A stretch of 64,000 nucleotides of DNA from Caballeronia glathei. Lineage in GTDB: Bacteria > Pseudomonadota > Gammaproteobacteria > Burkholderiales > Burkholderiaceae. The notes beneath the pieces were generated by a model that was not told the origin of the DNA, searched no databases, and saw only the letters and a list, made by a program, of their open reading frames with translations. Positions within the stretch are counted from its first letter, which is position 1. Every line of letters starts with the position of its first letter. Below, one piece after another: positions 8,394-16,783 of this stretch. A program made the translations under genes and the position numbers. The stretch covers positions 1 through 64,000 of the forward strand of contig NZ_JFHC01000014.1 in the NCBI RefSeq assembly GCF_000698595.1. The letters are read 5' to 3'.

Positions 8394-9269
8394 ATGTCCG
8401 CCGATTCCCGTCCTCACCAACTGGTGCTCACCGTCGCGTGTCCGAGCGCGGCGGGACAGGTCGCCGCCGTCGTCGGCTTTCTCGACCGGCATCATTGCTA
8501 CATCGACGAGCTGACCGTCTTCGACGACGACCTGAGCGGGCGCTTCTTCGTGCGCTGCGTATTTCATGGCATGGAGCGTGACGAGACGCTGCAGATCGAA
8601 GCCCTGAAACGCGAATTCGATCCCATCGCCGCAGGCTTTCACATGACGTGGGCGATGCACGACGTCGGCGCGCGTCCGAAGGTGCTGATCATGGTGTCGA
8701 AGCTCGAGCACTGTCTCGCGGACCTGCTGTTCCGCTGGCGCATGGGCGAACTGAAGATGGACATCGTCGGCATCGCCTCGAACCACACGGACCTCGCGCC
8801 GCTCGCCGAGCAGCACGGCCTGCCGTTCCATCATCTGCCCGTCACCGCCGATACCAAGGCGCAACAGGAAGCGCGCGTCATCGATCTGTTCGAGACCTCC
8901 GGCGCCGAACTGATGGTGCTCGCGCGCTACATGCAGATTCTTTCCGGCGCGACGAGCCGCAGGCTCGCGGGGCGCGCGATCAACATCCACCACTCGTTCC
9001 TGCCCGGCTTCAAGGGCGCGAAGCCCTACCATCAGGCGCATGCGCGCGGCGTGAAGCTGATCGGCGCGACCGCGCACTTCGTCACCGACGATCTCGACGA
9101 GGGTCCGATCATCGAGCAGGAAGTCGAGCGCGTGGACCATTCGTACAGTCCGGAGCGTCTGCTCGCGACGGGCCGTGACGTTGAATGCATCACGCTCGCG
9201 CGGGCGGTCAAGGCGTTCATCGAGCGGCGCGTGTTCATCAATGGCGATCGAACGGTCGTGCTGCAGTAA
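8394..9269 (+). CDS. purU: Formyltetrahydrofolate deformylase
   Basis: A 291-aa enzyme hydrolysing 10-formyl-THF to formate and THF. The N-terminal ACT domain is at about residues 8-85, and the formyltransferase fold follows, with the catalytic NIHHSFLPGF segment and the later TAHFVTDDLDEGPI (Asn, His, Asp triad). The ATG at 8394 has an AGTGGAG ribosome-binding site. In P. aeruginosa purU2 lies with sox and fdhA in the betaine region; here it likewise sits in the island. It probably restores free THF when sarcosine demethylation loads the folate pool. A strong bidirectional terminator follows. Confidence 0.92.
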   Translation: MSADSRPHQLVLTVACPSAAGQVAAVVGFLDRHHCYIDELTVFDDDLSGRFFVRCVFHGMERDETLQIEALKREFDPIAAGFHMTWAMHDVGARPKVLIMVSKLEHCLADLLFRWRMGELKMDIVGIASNHTDLAPLAEQHGLPFHHLPVTADTKAQQEARVIDLFETSGAELMVLARYMQILSGATSRRLAGRAINIHHSFLPGFKGAKPYHQAHARGVKLIGATAHFVTDDLDEGPIIEQEVERVDHSYSPERLLATGRDVECITLARAVKAFIERRVFINGDRTVVLQ

Positions 9270-9272
9270 ACG

Positions 9273-9304
9273 AAAAAGCGCCGCTTTGTCAGCGGCGCTT
9301 GTCT
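9273..9304. terminator. Rho-independent terminator, bidirectional
   Basis: A perfect 10-bp stem AAGCGCCGCT/AGCGGCGCTT with a 5-nt loop, preceded by an A run and followed by a pyrimidine-rich tail. It lies 3 nt after purU and 20 nt from the stop of the convergent binding-protein gene, so it can end both transcripts. Confidence 0.85.
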
Positions 9305-9324
9305 TCAACTCACACTCGACGCAC

Positions 9325-10182
9325 TCACTTCACCCAGCTATCCACCCGGTCGCCATGCGCGCCGATCCATGCATCGGCCGCCGACGCCGGCTTCTGGCCG
9401 TTCTGCGTCGCGAGCATCACGCTGTCGATCTCGCCCGGCTTCCACTGGAATTTCTTGAGGAACGCCACGACGGGCGGCGCCTTCTTTTCGAGTTCCGGAT
9501 TCACCACGCTGTCGACGTGCTCCGCCTCACCGAACACTTTCTTCGGATCGTCGAGGAATTTCAGCTTGTACTTCGCGAACATCCAGTGCGGCTTCCAGCC
9601 CGTCACGATGATCGGCTTGCTCGCCGCTTCCGAGCGCGCCAGCTCGGCGGTCATCGCACTGCCCGAGCTCGGCATCAGCTTGTAGTCGAGATTGTAGGCC
9701 TTGATGGCTTCGCTCGTCTTCTGCATCACGCCCGCACCGGCATCGATGCCGACGATGCGCGAGCCGAACTCGTCCTTCTTCGCTTCGAGGTCCGTCATGC
9801 TCTTCACATCCGCGTTTTCCGGCACGATCAGCCCGATCCTCGCATCGTTGAAATTCGGGCCGAGGTTCACGACCTTCGCCTTGAAGTTGTTCCAGTACGC
9901 GCCGTGCGTCACCGGGAGCCATGCGGAGAGCGTCGCATCGAGATCGCCGCGCGCCACGCCCTGCCACATCACACCCGCCGCGACGGGCACGAGCTGCACC
10001 TGATAGCCGAGCCGCTTCTCGATGATGCGTGCCGCCACGTTCGACGTCGCCACGCTGTCATCCCAGCCTTCCACGTAGCCGATCTTGATCGTAGGCTTGG
10101 TGTCGGCGCAAGCGCCCGTGCTGGCCGCCGCCAGCGCCGCGCTCATCGCGCTCAGAACCAGCATTTTTCTGAACAATCCCAT
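9325..10182 (-). CDS. Glycine betaine ABC transporter substrate-binding protein (OpuAC type)
   Basis: A 285-aa periplasmic binding protein with a signal peptide (residues 1-26, ending STGACA) and an OpuAC/ProX-like domain (IGYVEGWDDSVATSN; ATLSAWLPVTHGAYW; TGWKPHWMF). It differs clearly from the ChoX-type proteins at 1115, 4699 and 45507. The ATG at 10182 has a GGGAGAG ribosome-binding site. It lies 147 nt downstream of gbcB, with its own GTCG-type operator in that gap, so it may be transcribed separately. No membrane subunits are adjacent. Glycine betaine is the likely ligand from the neighbouring betaine monooxygenase genes. Confidence 0.83.
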   Translation of the reverse strand: MGLFRKMLVLSAMSAALAAASTGACADTKPTIKIGYVEGWDDSVATSNVAARIIEKRLGYQVQLVPVAAGVMWQGVARGDLDATLSAWLPVTHGAYWNNFKAKVVNLGPNFNDARIGLIVPENADVKSMTDLEAKKDEFGSRIVGIDAGAGVMQKTSEAIKAYNLDYKLMPSSGSAMTAELARSEAASKPIIVTGWKPHWMFAKYKLKFLDDPKKVFGEAEHVDSVVNPELEKKAPPVVAFLKKFQWKPGEIDSVMLATQNGQKPASAADAWIGAHGDRVDSWVK

Positions 10183-10258
10183 CTCACTCTCCCTTTCGCG
10201 GTCCATGCCTTGAAGCACTCAGAATCACCAGCCAGAATTGACCGGTAACGTTCATTTC

Positions 10259-10283
10259 CGACATCCAGTTGTCCGGATGCGAC
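10259..10283 (-). promoter_or_regulatory. Candidate operator: GTCG-N17-GTCG upstream of the betaine-binding protein
   Basis: Plus-strand CGAC at 10259 and 10280 gives a 21-bp direct repeat about 77 nt upstream of the ATG at 10182. Flanks match the other sites: GTCGCAnCnGGACA is shared with the porin site, and TGGwTGTCGGAAAT with the choV site. The third box seen at some sites is absent. Confidence 0.6.
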
Positions 10284-10329
10284 CTCGCTCTCTCCTCCGG
10301 CGTCTTCGCGGCCGGTCTTGTTCTTCTGC

Positions 10330-11526
10330 CTACTTGTCGACAACGAGATCCGTCAGCGGCCTGCTGCAGCACAACAGCACCATCCCCTGGTCGATCTCGC
10401 GCTGACGGATTCCGCCCGCGTGCTTCATGTCGACCTGGCCCGAGACGAGCTTCACCTTGCACGTGCCGCACATGCCCTGCGTGCAGGACGCCGCGAGCCG
10501 GACGCCCGCCTTTTTCGCGGCATCGAGCACGTGCTGCCCGCTGCCGCAGACGATCTCGCGATTGCTTTTCGCGAAGCTGACCTTGTACGTGGTTTCCGTT
10601 TCCGGTTCGGATTCGGCCTGGGTTTCGGCTTCCGCCGGAGCGGGTGCGAAGCCGTTGGCTGCGTGCAGCGCGTCGGCCACGTGCACGGTCGTCAGTTGCG
10701 TGGGCGCTTCAGCGAGCGTCTCGAACGAGAAGCTCTCTTCGTGATAGTGCTTGCGATCGAAGCCGCCCTCGTCGAGCAGGTCGCGGACCGCCTTCATGTA
10801 GGGCGCCGGGCCACAGGTAAAGATTTCGCGCTCGAGGTAATCCGGCGCGATCAGCTTGAGCAGCGGCAGCGTGAGAAAGCCGGTGACGCCCGGCCAGTTC
10901 GTGCGTGCACCGACACGCTCGCACACGAACGCCGCGCGGAAATTCGACTGGTTCGCCGCGATCAGATCGAGTTCGCGGGCGAAGATGATGTCGTCGGGCG
11001 TGCGGGCGCTATGCACGAAGATGATATCGCTGTCCTCGCCGAGCTCATGGTGTGCGCGGCTCATCGACATGAGCGGCGTGACGCCCGAGCCCGCCGACAG
11101 GAACAGGAACTTGCGCGCCGGATGCCGCGCGCACGTGAACTCGCCCGACGGCCCGAGCACGCGCACCGCGCCGCCCGGCTGCAGGTTGTCGTGCAGCCAG
11201 TTCGAGACCTTGCCGCCCGGCACGCGCTTGACCGTGATCGAAATGGTGTGCGGGCGCGTGGGCGGTGACGAGATCGTGTAGCACCGGTTGATCGCTTCGC
11301 CTTCGATATCGAGTTCTAGCGTAATGAACTGCCCCGGCTCGAACACGAACGCCCGTTCGTCCGGCGCGCGGAAGAAGAAGCTCTTGACGTCGTGCGTCTC
11401 CTGCCGGACATGGCAGCAGACGAGCGTGTCGTCGGTATCGCTGTTCCAGCGCGCGGGCAGCGCTCCCCAGAACTGCGGCTGGGTCACACGGCTTGCGGCC
11501 CCGAACGTCGCCTGATCGCGCATCAT
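10330..11526 (-). CDS. gbcB: Glycine betaine monooxygenase reductase subunit
   Basis: A 398-aa oxidoreductase that passes electrons from NAD(P)H to the GbcA oxygenase. It has an FAD-binding ferredoxin-reductase barrel (about residues 30-130, INRCYTISS), an NAD-binding domain (FLSAGSGVTPLMSMS; FTCGPAPYM) and a C-terminal plant-type 2Fe-2S ferredoxin with the CTQGMCGTC cluster motif and a later CC. A low-complexity Ala/Glu linker of about 30 residues separates reductase and ferredoxin, making it somewhat longer than the Pseudomonas protein. Two consecutive ATGs start the gene after a GAGGAG site. It lies 29 nt after gbcA and ends the long betaine operon. Confidence 0.92.
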   Translation of the reverse strand: MMRDQATFGAASRVTQPQFWGALPARWNSDTDDTLVCCHVRQETHDVKSFFFRAPDERAFVFEPGQFITLELDIEGEAINRCYTISSPPTRPHTISITVKRVPGGKVSNWLHDNLQPGGAVRVLGPSGEFTCARHPARKFLFLSAGSGVTPLMSMSRAHHELGEDSDIIFVHSARTPDDIIFARELDLIAANQSNFRAAFVCERVGARTNWPGVTGFLTLPLLKLIAPDYLEREIFTCGPAPYMKAVRDLLDEGGFDRKHYHEESFSFETLAEAPTQLTTVHVADALHAANGFAPAPAEAETQAESEPETETTYKVSFAKSNREIVCGSGQHVLDAAKKAGVRLAASCTQGMCGTCKVKLVSGQVDMKHAGGIRQREIDQGMVLLCCSRPLTDLVVDK

Positions 11527-11555
11527 CTTCTACTCCTCACAGTTCAGGCGGCGCT

Positions 11556-12869
11556 TCAGCGCATGAAGGACACGACTTTCTCGCCGCGCGAAGCGGTCGA
11601 TGCGTCGTTCGTGTCCTGGGTGTCGGGCGCGTCGGCACGGTCGGCGAGCCGGGCGATGTACCACTCGCAGAACTTCTCGACGAGACCTTCGGTGAACGGC
11701 GAATACGGGCCCGGCTCGTACGCGCTGCTCGCCGCGCCGCGCTGCGAATATTCGACGAGCGTGCGGTCCTGGTCGTTCGTCGCGCGCCACACCGCGGTGA
11801 GGTTGTTGACGTCGTAGTCGATCCCTTCGCGCGCGTCCTTGTGCACGAGCCACTTCGTGCGCACGAGCGTCCTGCCCGCCGACAGCGGAATCACCGAGAA
11901 GCTCACGATGTGATCGCTCATGAAGTGATGCCACGAATTCGGCTGCGTCCAGAACGACAGGCCGCCGAGGTCGGCGCGCTCGAAGCCGCCGAGCAGCTTC
12001 TTCGACGCGACCTTCGCGTCGAGCGTCTGCGATTCGCCGTCGCGATCGAGCGGCAGGCGCTGCGTGCGAAAGCCGGTGACGAGATCGGACAGACGTTCGA
12101 TTTCCGCCGACGGCAGGTCCATCGCCTCCCACTGCGCGGTGCGGCGCGCGACGGTCTCTTCGAACGCGGCCATGCCTTCCTCGTTGGCGGGCGTGCGCTG
12201 ATAGCCAAAGCCGTATTCGTAGAGGGAAATCGTGAGCTCGGGATGGTTCGCCACGCAGTGATAGCACTCGCGGTTGTTCTCCATCGTGAGCTTCCAGTTG
12301 CCGTCCTCGAGGATATCCACCGACGCCGCCACCTTGCATTCGGCAAGCCCGTGCGGCAGCAGATACGGCTCCATCGCGGCGCGCATCACGGCAAAATCGG
12401 CGGGCGGGTTTTCCGCGAGACAGATGAAGATCAGGCCCGCGAGATTCTCCAGATGAACGCGCTTCAGGCTGTGCTTGCAGCGGTCGAACTGCTCGCCCAT
12501 GTGCTCGGCGAACATCAGGTCGCCGGTGAGGTTGTACGTCCAGCTGTGATACGGGCACACGATGTTGCCGAGCGAGCCTTTCTCAGCGTTGCACAGACGC
12601 GCGCCGCGATGGCGGCACACGTTGTGGAAGGCGCGGATCTGCATGTCGTCATCGCGCACGATCAGGACCGAATCGTTGCCGATCTCCACCGTCACGTAGT
12701 CGCCGGGTTCAGGCACATCCGGCTCGACCGCGACCTGAATCCAGTGCTGCCGGAAAATCACGTCCAGATCGAGCGCGTGAATCTCCTCGCTCGTGTAGAA
12801 CGGCGCTTCGAGCGTATGGCCCTTCTTGCGGCGTTCGATCATTGCGCGAACGTCTGCCGAAACTTTCAT
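11556..12869 (-). CDS. gbcA: Glycine betaine monooxygenase, Rieske oxygenase subunit
   Basis: A 437-aa Rieske non-haem iron oxygenase that removes one methyl of glycine betaine as formaldehyde, giving dimethylglycine. The 2Fe-2S ligands are Cys85-x-His87 and Cys105-x2-His108 (CRH, CPYH). The mononuclear iron ligands His204 and His209 lie in ECYHCVANH. Length is normal for GbcA. It follows the ETF beta gene by 81 nt and precedes gbcB, as gbcA-gbcB pair in P. aeruginosa (PA5410-PA5411). FdhA at 23217 would handle the formaldehyde produced. Confidence 0.94.
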   Translation of the reverse strand: MKVSADVRAMIERRKKGHTLEAPFYTSEEIHALDLDVIFRQHWIQVAVEPDVPEPGDYVTVEIGNDSVLIVRDDDMQIRAFHNVCRHRGARLCNAEKGSLGNIVCPYHSWTYNLTGDLMFAEHMGEQFDRCKHSLKRVHLENLAGLIFICLAENPPADFAVMRAAMEPYLLPHGLAECKVAASVDILEDGNWKLTMENNRECYHCVANHPELTISLYEYGFGYQRTPANEEGMAAFEETVARRTAQWEAMDLPSAEIERLSDLVTGFRTQRLPLDRDGESQTLDAKVASKKLLGGFERADLGGLSFWTQPNSWHHFMSDHIVSFSVIPLSAGRTLVRTKWLVHKDAREGIDYDVNNLTAVWRATNDQDRTLVEYSQRGAASSAYEPGPYSPFTEGLVEKFCEWYIARLADRADAPDTQDTNDASTASRGEKVVSFMR

Positions 12870-12950
12870 CGTGTGCTCCGTTGTGCCTTGGGTGCCCCGC
12901 TCATGCCCCTTTCCGGGCCCTCTCGGGGCGGGTATCCTGCGATCGAAAAA

Positions 12951-13709
12951 TCAGTAATCGACGAGTTGATGCTCGCGCAAATACGCCAGAATCACTTGTG
13001 CTTTTTCGACGGAACTCCCTTCAATTACGACGCTGCCGCCGCGGCTCTCGGTCGTGGTCGCCGAGAGCATGCGCGCGTGGCCCGAGCGCTTCTCGGCGGC
13101 CGCGAGCCGCGCCGGTTTCGCGGCCGCGGGCCTGATCGTCCACTGAAGGCTTTCGGCGTCGGCGGCGGCGCGCGTGACGACCGGTGCGATCGTGCCCTCG
13201 CGCAGACGCGCGTAGGCGTAGCGCGGCGCAGCATTCGCCATCGGATGCACCGCGACGAGCGCGGGCAGCGACGCCCGAACCCGCCTGCGCAAGCCCTTCG
13301 GCATGAACTGCCGGACCTCGACGCCCGCGTCCTGCACGGCGGCATCGACCGCCGATCCGAGCAGCGCAACGCCCAGCGCGTCGGCGAGGCGATACGGCAG
13401 CATGCCGCTGTCATACGCGCCTTCGGCCCGCGTGCCGGTCATCACCAGGTCGTAGCCCTTGAGACGCGCCGCAAGCGCGGCGATGGCGTCGCCGTCCACG
13501 TCGAGCACTTCGACACGCGCGGCACCGAGCGCGAGATACTCCTGCAGCGCGGGCTCGGACGGGTCGCCCGCATGCAGCACGTCGAGCGCCGCGCCGCGAT
13601 CCTTCGCGATGGCGAGCGCCATCGTCAGCGCGGCGGCGTCGTTGCGGCTGTAGCGCGCCTTCGCGCTGACCGGATGGCGTCCCACCGAAACGAGTACGGC
13701 GATCTTCAT
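12951..13709 (-). CDS. Electron transfer flavoprotein, beta-type subunit (dimethylglycine catabolism)
   Basis: A 252-aa ETF beta-like protein (MKIAVLVSVGRHPV start, LVMTGTRAEGAYDSGMLPYR core). Its ATG overlaps the stop of the upstream ETF alpha gene by 4 nt (ATGA), indicating translational coupling. The order dgcA-dgcB-etfA-etfB matches PA5398-PA5401 of P. aeruginosa, where these genes serve dimethylglycine oxidation. It presumably relays electrons between DgcA and DgcB. It is a dedicated paralog, not the housekeeping fatty-acid ETF. Divergence from standard EtfB is inferred from reading the sequence. Confidence 0.85.
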   Translation of the reverse strand: MKIAVLVSVGRHPVSAKARYSRNDAAALTMALAIAKDRGAALDVLHAGDPSEPALQEYLALGAARVEVLDVDGDAIAALAARLKGYDLVMTGTRAEGAYDSGMLPYRLADALGVALLGSAVDAAVQDAGVEVRQFMPKGLRRRVRASLPALVAVHPMANAAPRYAYARLREGTIAPVVTRAAADAESLQWTIRPAAAKPARLAAAEKRSGHARMLSATTTESRGGSVVIEGSSVEKAQVILAYLREHQLVDY

Positions 13710-14863
13710 GCGAGTGCTCCTTCTGCGATGCCCGCCGAATGCAGCAGCGCGGCGCCGGTGCCGCGCGCGCTGCGCGCCGCCGCGGCTGCGTCGTTGAGCG
13801 CGGCGATTGTTTCCTGTGCGTCCGCGATGATCGTGAGGTTCGCGCGCTTGGCGATCGGCGCGCTCGCGTCGAGGTTCACGGCGATCACGTGCCTGCAATC
13901 CTTGATGCCCTGCAAGTGCTGCACCGCGCCCGAAATGCCGAACGCGATGTAGACGCTCGCATCGACGGTCTTGCCCGTCGCCCCGATCTGCTTGTCGCGC
14001 GTGAACTTGCCGTCGTCCACCGCGACACGGCTCGCGCCGATCGCGGCGCCCAGCGTGCCCGCGAGACGCTCGAATGCGGCGACGTCGGAGACCCCGTTCC
14101 CCGCCGACACGATGAAATCCGCTTCTTCCAGCGCGACTTGCGCGGCGTCCAGTTCCTCGATGCCCAGGTCGCGATAGGTCCCCGACGACGCAGCGACGCC
14201 GAAAGGCTCCGCCCGTTCGCCCGCGCCCACGAATGGCAGCTTCGGATCGACGGCGTTCGGCGCGAGCAGGATCACTTCCGGCAGCGCGCGCACCGCATAG
14301 GCCTTCTTCGCCTGGACGTACACCGCGACATGCGCCGCGTCGATCTCGACGACATGGGCCGCCGCGCTCGCATTCGCATAGGCGGCGTAGCGGCGGCCGA
14401 GGTCGCCATCGCCGGTCGCGTTGTCGGGCAGGAAGACGTGCGCGGGCGCATAGGCCGCGACGCACGCGGCGAGTGCGTTCAGTTCGTCTTGCGGCGCGAA
14501 GGCGCGCCGGTCGAACTGCGGCAAGGCGATCAGCTTGTCCGCGCCGAGCACGGCAGCGTCGTCGTTGAACTCGCCGAACGCGAGCAGCACGACTTCGGTT
14601 TGCGCGTCGGCGATCAGCGCGGCGGCGGCCAGCGCCTGCCGCGCGTGGTCGTCGAGTGCGCCGCGGTCCGTATGGGCCGCCACCAGCAGCGCGCGTTGCG
14701 GCGCGGCCGTCGTGCGGCGCGGCTTCGCCTGCTCGCGATGGCCGCCCGAAGCGACGAAATCCATGGCGCCTGCCGTGCCCACCGCACCCAGCGTGATCCG
14801 TTTGAGTCCCTCGGCCGTGATCGTGAACGGCCGGCGCGGATCGATTCGTTTGATGTCGTTCAT
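13706..14863 (-). CDS. Electron transfer flavoprotein, alpha-type subunit (dimethylglycine catabolism)
   Basis: A 385-aa ETF alpha-like protein. The C-terminal FAD-binding domain has SAGNGVSD, GASRVAVDDG, QIGATGKTV, YIAFGISGAVQHLQG and VNLDASAPI, all standard FAD-contact blocks. About 50 extra N-terminal residues precede the ETF core (MNDIKRIDPRRPF). The start at 14863 is 4 nt after the dgcB stop, and the 3' end overlaps the beta-subunit gene by 4 nt. In operon context it most likely carries electrons from dimethylglycine demethylation to the membrane-associated DgcB. Confidence 0.86.
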   Translation of the reverse strand: MNDIKRIDPRRPFTITAEGLKRITLGAVGTAGAMDFVASGGHREQAKPRRTTAAPQRALLVAAHTDRGALDDHARQALAAAALIADAQTEVVLLAFGEFNDDAAVLGADKLIALPQFDRRAFAPQDELNALAACVAAYAPAHVFLPDNATGDGDLGRRYAAYANASAAAHVVEIDAAHVAVYVQAKKAYAVRALPEVILLAPNAVDPKLPFVGAGERAEPFGVAASSGTYRDLGIEELDAAQVALEEADFIVSAGNGVSDVAAFERLAGTLGAAIGASRVAVDDGKFTRDKQIGATGKTVDASVYIAFGISGAVQHLQGIKDCRHVIAVNLDASAPIAKRANLTIIADAQETIAALNDAAAAARSARGTGAALLHSAGIAEGALA

Positions 14864-14867
14864 CGTG

Positions 14868-16781
14868 TTACTCCAGCGCGGCAGCGACGAGTTCCGCCAC
14901 GTCGAGCACTTCCGGACGCGGACCCACGACGCCTTCCAGCATCGCCGTGCAGTTCGGGCAGCCCACCGCGACGATCTCGGCATCCACCGCGCGAGCATCG
15001 GCGATGCGGATATCGGGAATGCGCTGCTTGCCGGGGATATCGGTCAGCGGCGCGCCGCCGCCACCGCCGCAGCAGCGTCCGCGCATGCCGTGGCGCTCCA
15101 TCTCGATCACCTTTATGCCGATAGTCTTCAGCAGCTTGCGTGGCGCTTCGGTCTCGCCGTTGTAGCGGCCCAGATAGCACGGATCGTGATACGTGATCTT
15201 CTTCTCCGCGATCGCGGCCGCCGCGCGCGGCGAGAGCTTGCCGCTTTCGACGATCTCCGCGATCAGCGAAGTATGGTGCTGCACGTCGTAAAAGCCGCCG
15301 AGCGCGCGATACTCGTTGCGCAGGCTGTGCATCACGTGCGGATCGGCGGTGACGATCTTGCCGAACGAATAGCGCGAAAGCGTGCCGATGAGCTGCTTCG
15401 CGAGCTGCTGGAAAGTCGCTTCGTCGCCGAGACGGCGGGCCGTGTCGCCTGTGTCGGTTTCCACGCCGCCGAGCACCGCGTAGTCGATGCCCGCCTTGTT
15501 GAACACCTTCACGAGCGCTCGCAGGGTGCGCTGATAGCGCATGTCGAAGGCGCCCTCGCCTGCGATCAGCAGCACGTCCACATGCCGCCCCGGCTGCGCG
15601 ACCTGCACCTGCAGATCGACGGCCCAGTCGTAGCGCGCGCCGATGTCGTAACCGTTCGCGCTGCCGGTCTCGCGCAGGTTCGCGAGCGTGATCGGCCCCT
15701 TGCCCGGCACGATGCCCTCGACGAGCGTCTGGTTGCGCCGCATGTCGACGATCGCATCGACGTGCTCGATCAGCATCGGGCACTCCTGCACACAGGCGCG
15801 GCACGTCGTGCATGACCAGATGGTGTCCGCCTCGATCAGGCTCGAAATGAGCGGCTTGCCCGGCGCGCCGCCATGCTTGCCCACGGGAATGCCGGGGGTC
15901 GGACTGCCCGCATAGGCCGCATCCGTTCCGCCGACCATGCCGGTCACGAGATCCTGGATCAGCTTCTTGGGGTTGAGCGGCTGACCCGACGCGAACGCGG
16001 GGCACGCGGCCTCGCACTTGCCGCACTGCACGCAGGCGTCGAAGCTCAGCAACTGATTCCAGCGAAACTCCACCGGCTTGCCGACGCCGTATTCCTTCGC
16101 GTCGAGCACGGGCATCTTGAGCGCCGTCGGCGGCACCGCGTCGTCTTCGCGGCGCGGCCTGAAGCGTTCCTGGCGCGGATGAAACGCGAGATGCAGAAGC
16201 CCCGCCAGCGCGTGCTTCATCGGTCCGCCGCGTGCGGCCCCGAAGGTCATCGCGAACGCGCCCGCCGCAATCAGCAGCGCGACGATCGCCGCGAGCGCAC
16301 CCGACATCGCCGACGCGGGCAACACGACGAACAGCGCGAGGCCGAGCGCGAACGAGCCCAGCAGAAGCGGCAGGCTGTCCCACGGACCGCGCGAAAGACG
16401 CGCGGGCACCGCCTTCGCGCCATGGCGCCTGCGCCACACGAACACCGCGCCGACCAGCATGACGAGCGCCGCGAGGAAGATCACCTTGTCGAGCCACGGC
16501 GAGTAGATGGCGAGGCCGTAGTTCAGGAAGACGAGCGCCATCGCGAGGATCGCACCGCCGGCGGTCGCGACGTGGGTCTTCGCGATGTACGGATCACGCG
16601 CGACCACGTGATGCAGGTCGACGAAGTAGCGCTTCGGGATTGCGAGCAGGTTGGTCCAGCCGTAGGCGCCGGCCGCCGTCGCGCGGCCTTCGCGCCAGTA
16701 CGCGGCGCGCTTCGCGACCGCGAACGCGAGGCCGGCCACCGATACCCAGAGCAAGACGGTGATGACTAACACGGGGCTCAT
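14868..16781 (-). CDS. dgcB: Dimethylglycine demethylation protein DgcB, membrane iron-sulfur oxidoreductase
   Basis: A 637-aa protein with four to six membrane segments in the first ~230 residues (nitrate-reductase-gamma-like region). A ferredoxin-like pair of 4Fe-4S motifs follows (CVQCGKCEAACP and CTTCRACVQECP), then two CCG heterodisulfide-reductase-type domains (CYLGRYNG, CCGGGGG, CPNCTAML). The start at 16781 lies 2 nt after the dgcA stop and fits a membrane segment; an upstream in-frame start would overlap dgcA. It probably passes electrons from the ETF to the quinone pool. The gene order equals PA5398-PA5399. Confidence 0.92.
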   Translation of the reverse strand: MSPVLVITVLLWVSVAGLAFAVAKRAAYWREGRATAAGAYGWTNLLAIPKRYFVDLHHVVARDPYIAKTHVATAGGAILAMALVFLNYGLAIYSPWLDKVIFLAALVMLVGAVFVWRRRHGAKAVPARLSRGPWDSLPLLLGSFALGLALFVVLPASAMSGALAAIVALLIAAGAFAMTFGAARGGPMKHALAGLLHLAFHPRQERFRPRREDDAVPPTALKMPVLDAKEYGVGKPVEFRWNQLLSFDACVQCGKCEAACPAFASGQPLNPKKLIQDLVTGMVGGTDAAYAGSPTPGIPVGKHGGAPGKPLISSLIEADTIWSCTTCRACVQECPMLIEHVDAIVDMRRNQTLVEGIVPGKGPITLANLRETGSANGYDIGARYDWAVDLQVQVAQPGRHVDVLLIAGEGAFDMRYQRTLRALVKVFNKAGIDYAVLGGVETDTGDTARRLGDEATFQQLAKQLIGTLSRYSFGKIVTADPHVMHSLRNEYRALGGFYDVQHHTSLIAEIVESGKLSPRAAAAIAEKKITYHDPCYLGRYNGETEAPRKLLKTIGIKVIEMERHGMRGRCCGGGGGAPLTDIPGKQRIPDIRIADARAVDAEIVAVGCPNCTAMLEGVVGPRPEVLDVAELVAAALE

Positions 16782-16783
16782 CG

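Noticed and set aside
11493..13952. Plus-strand ORF of 819 codons opposite gbcA and the ETF genes
   Set aside because: Shadow frame; composition and lack of motifs argue against a gene.
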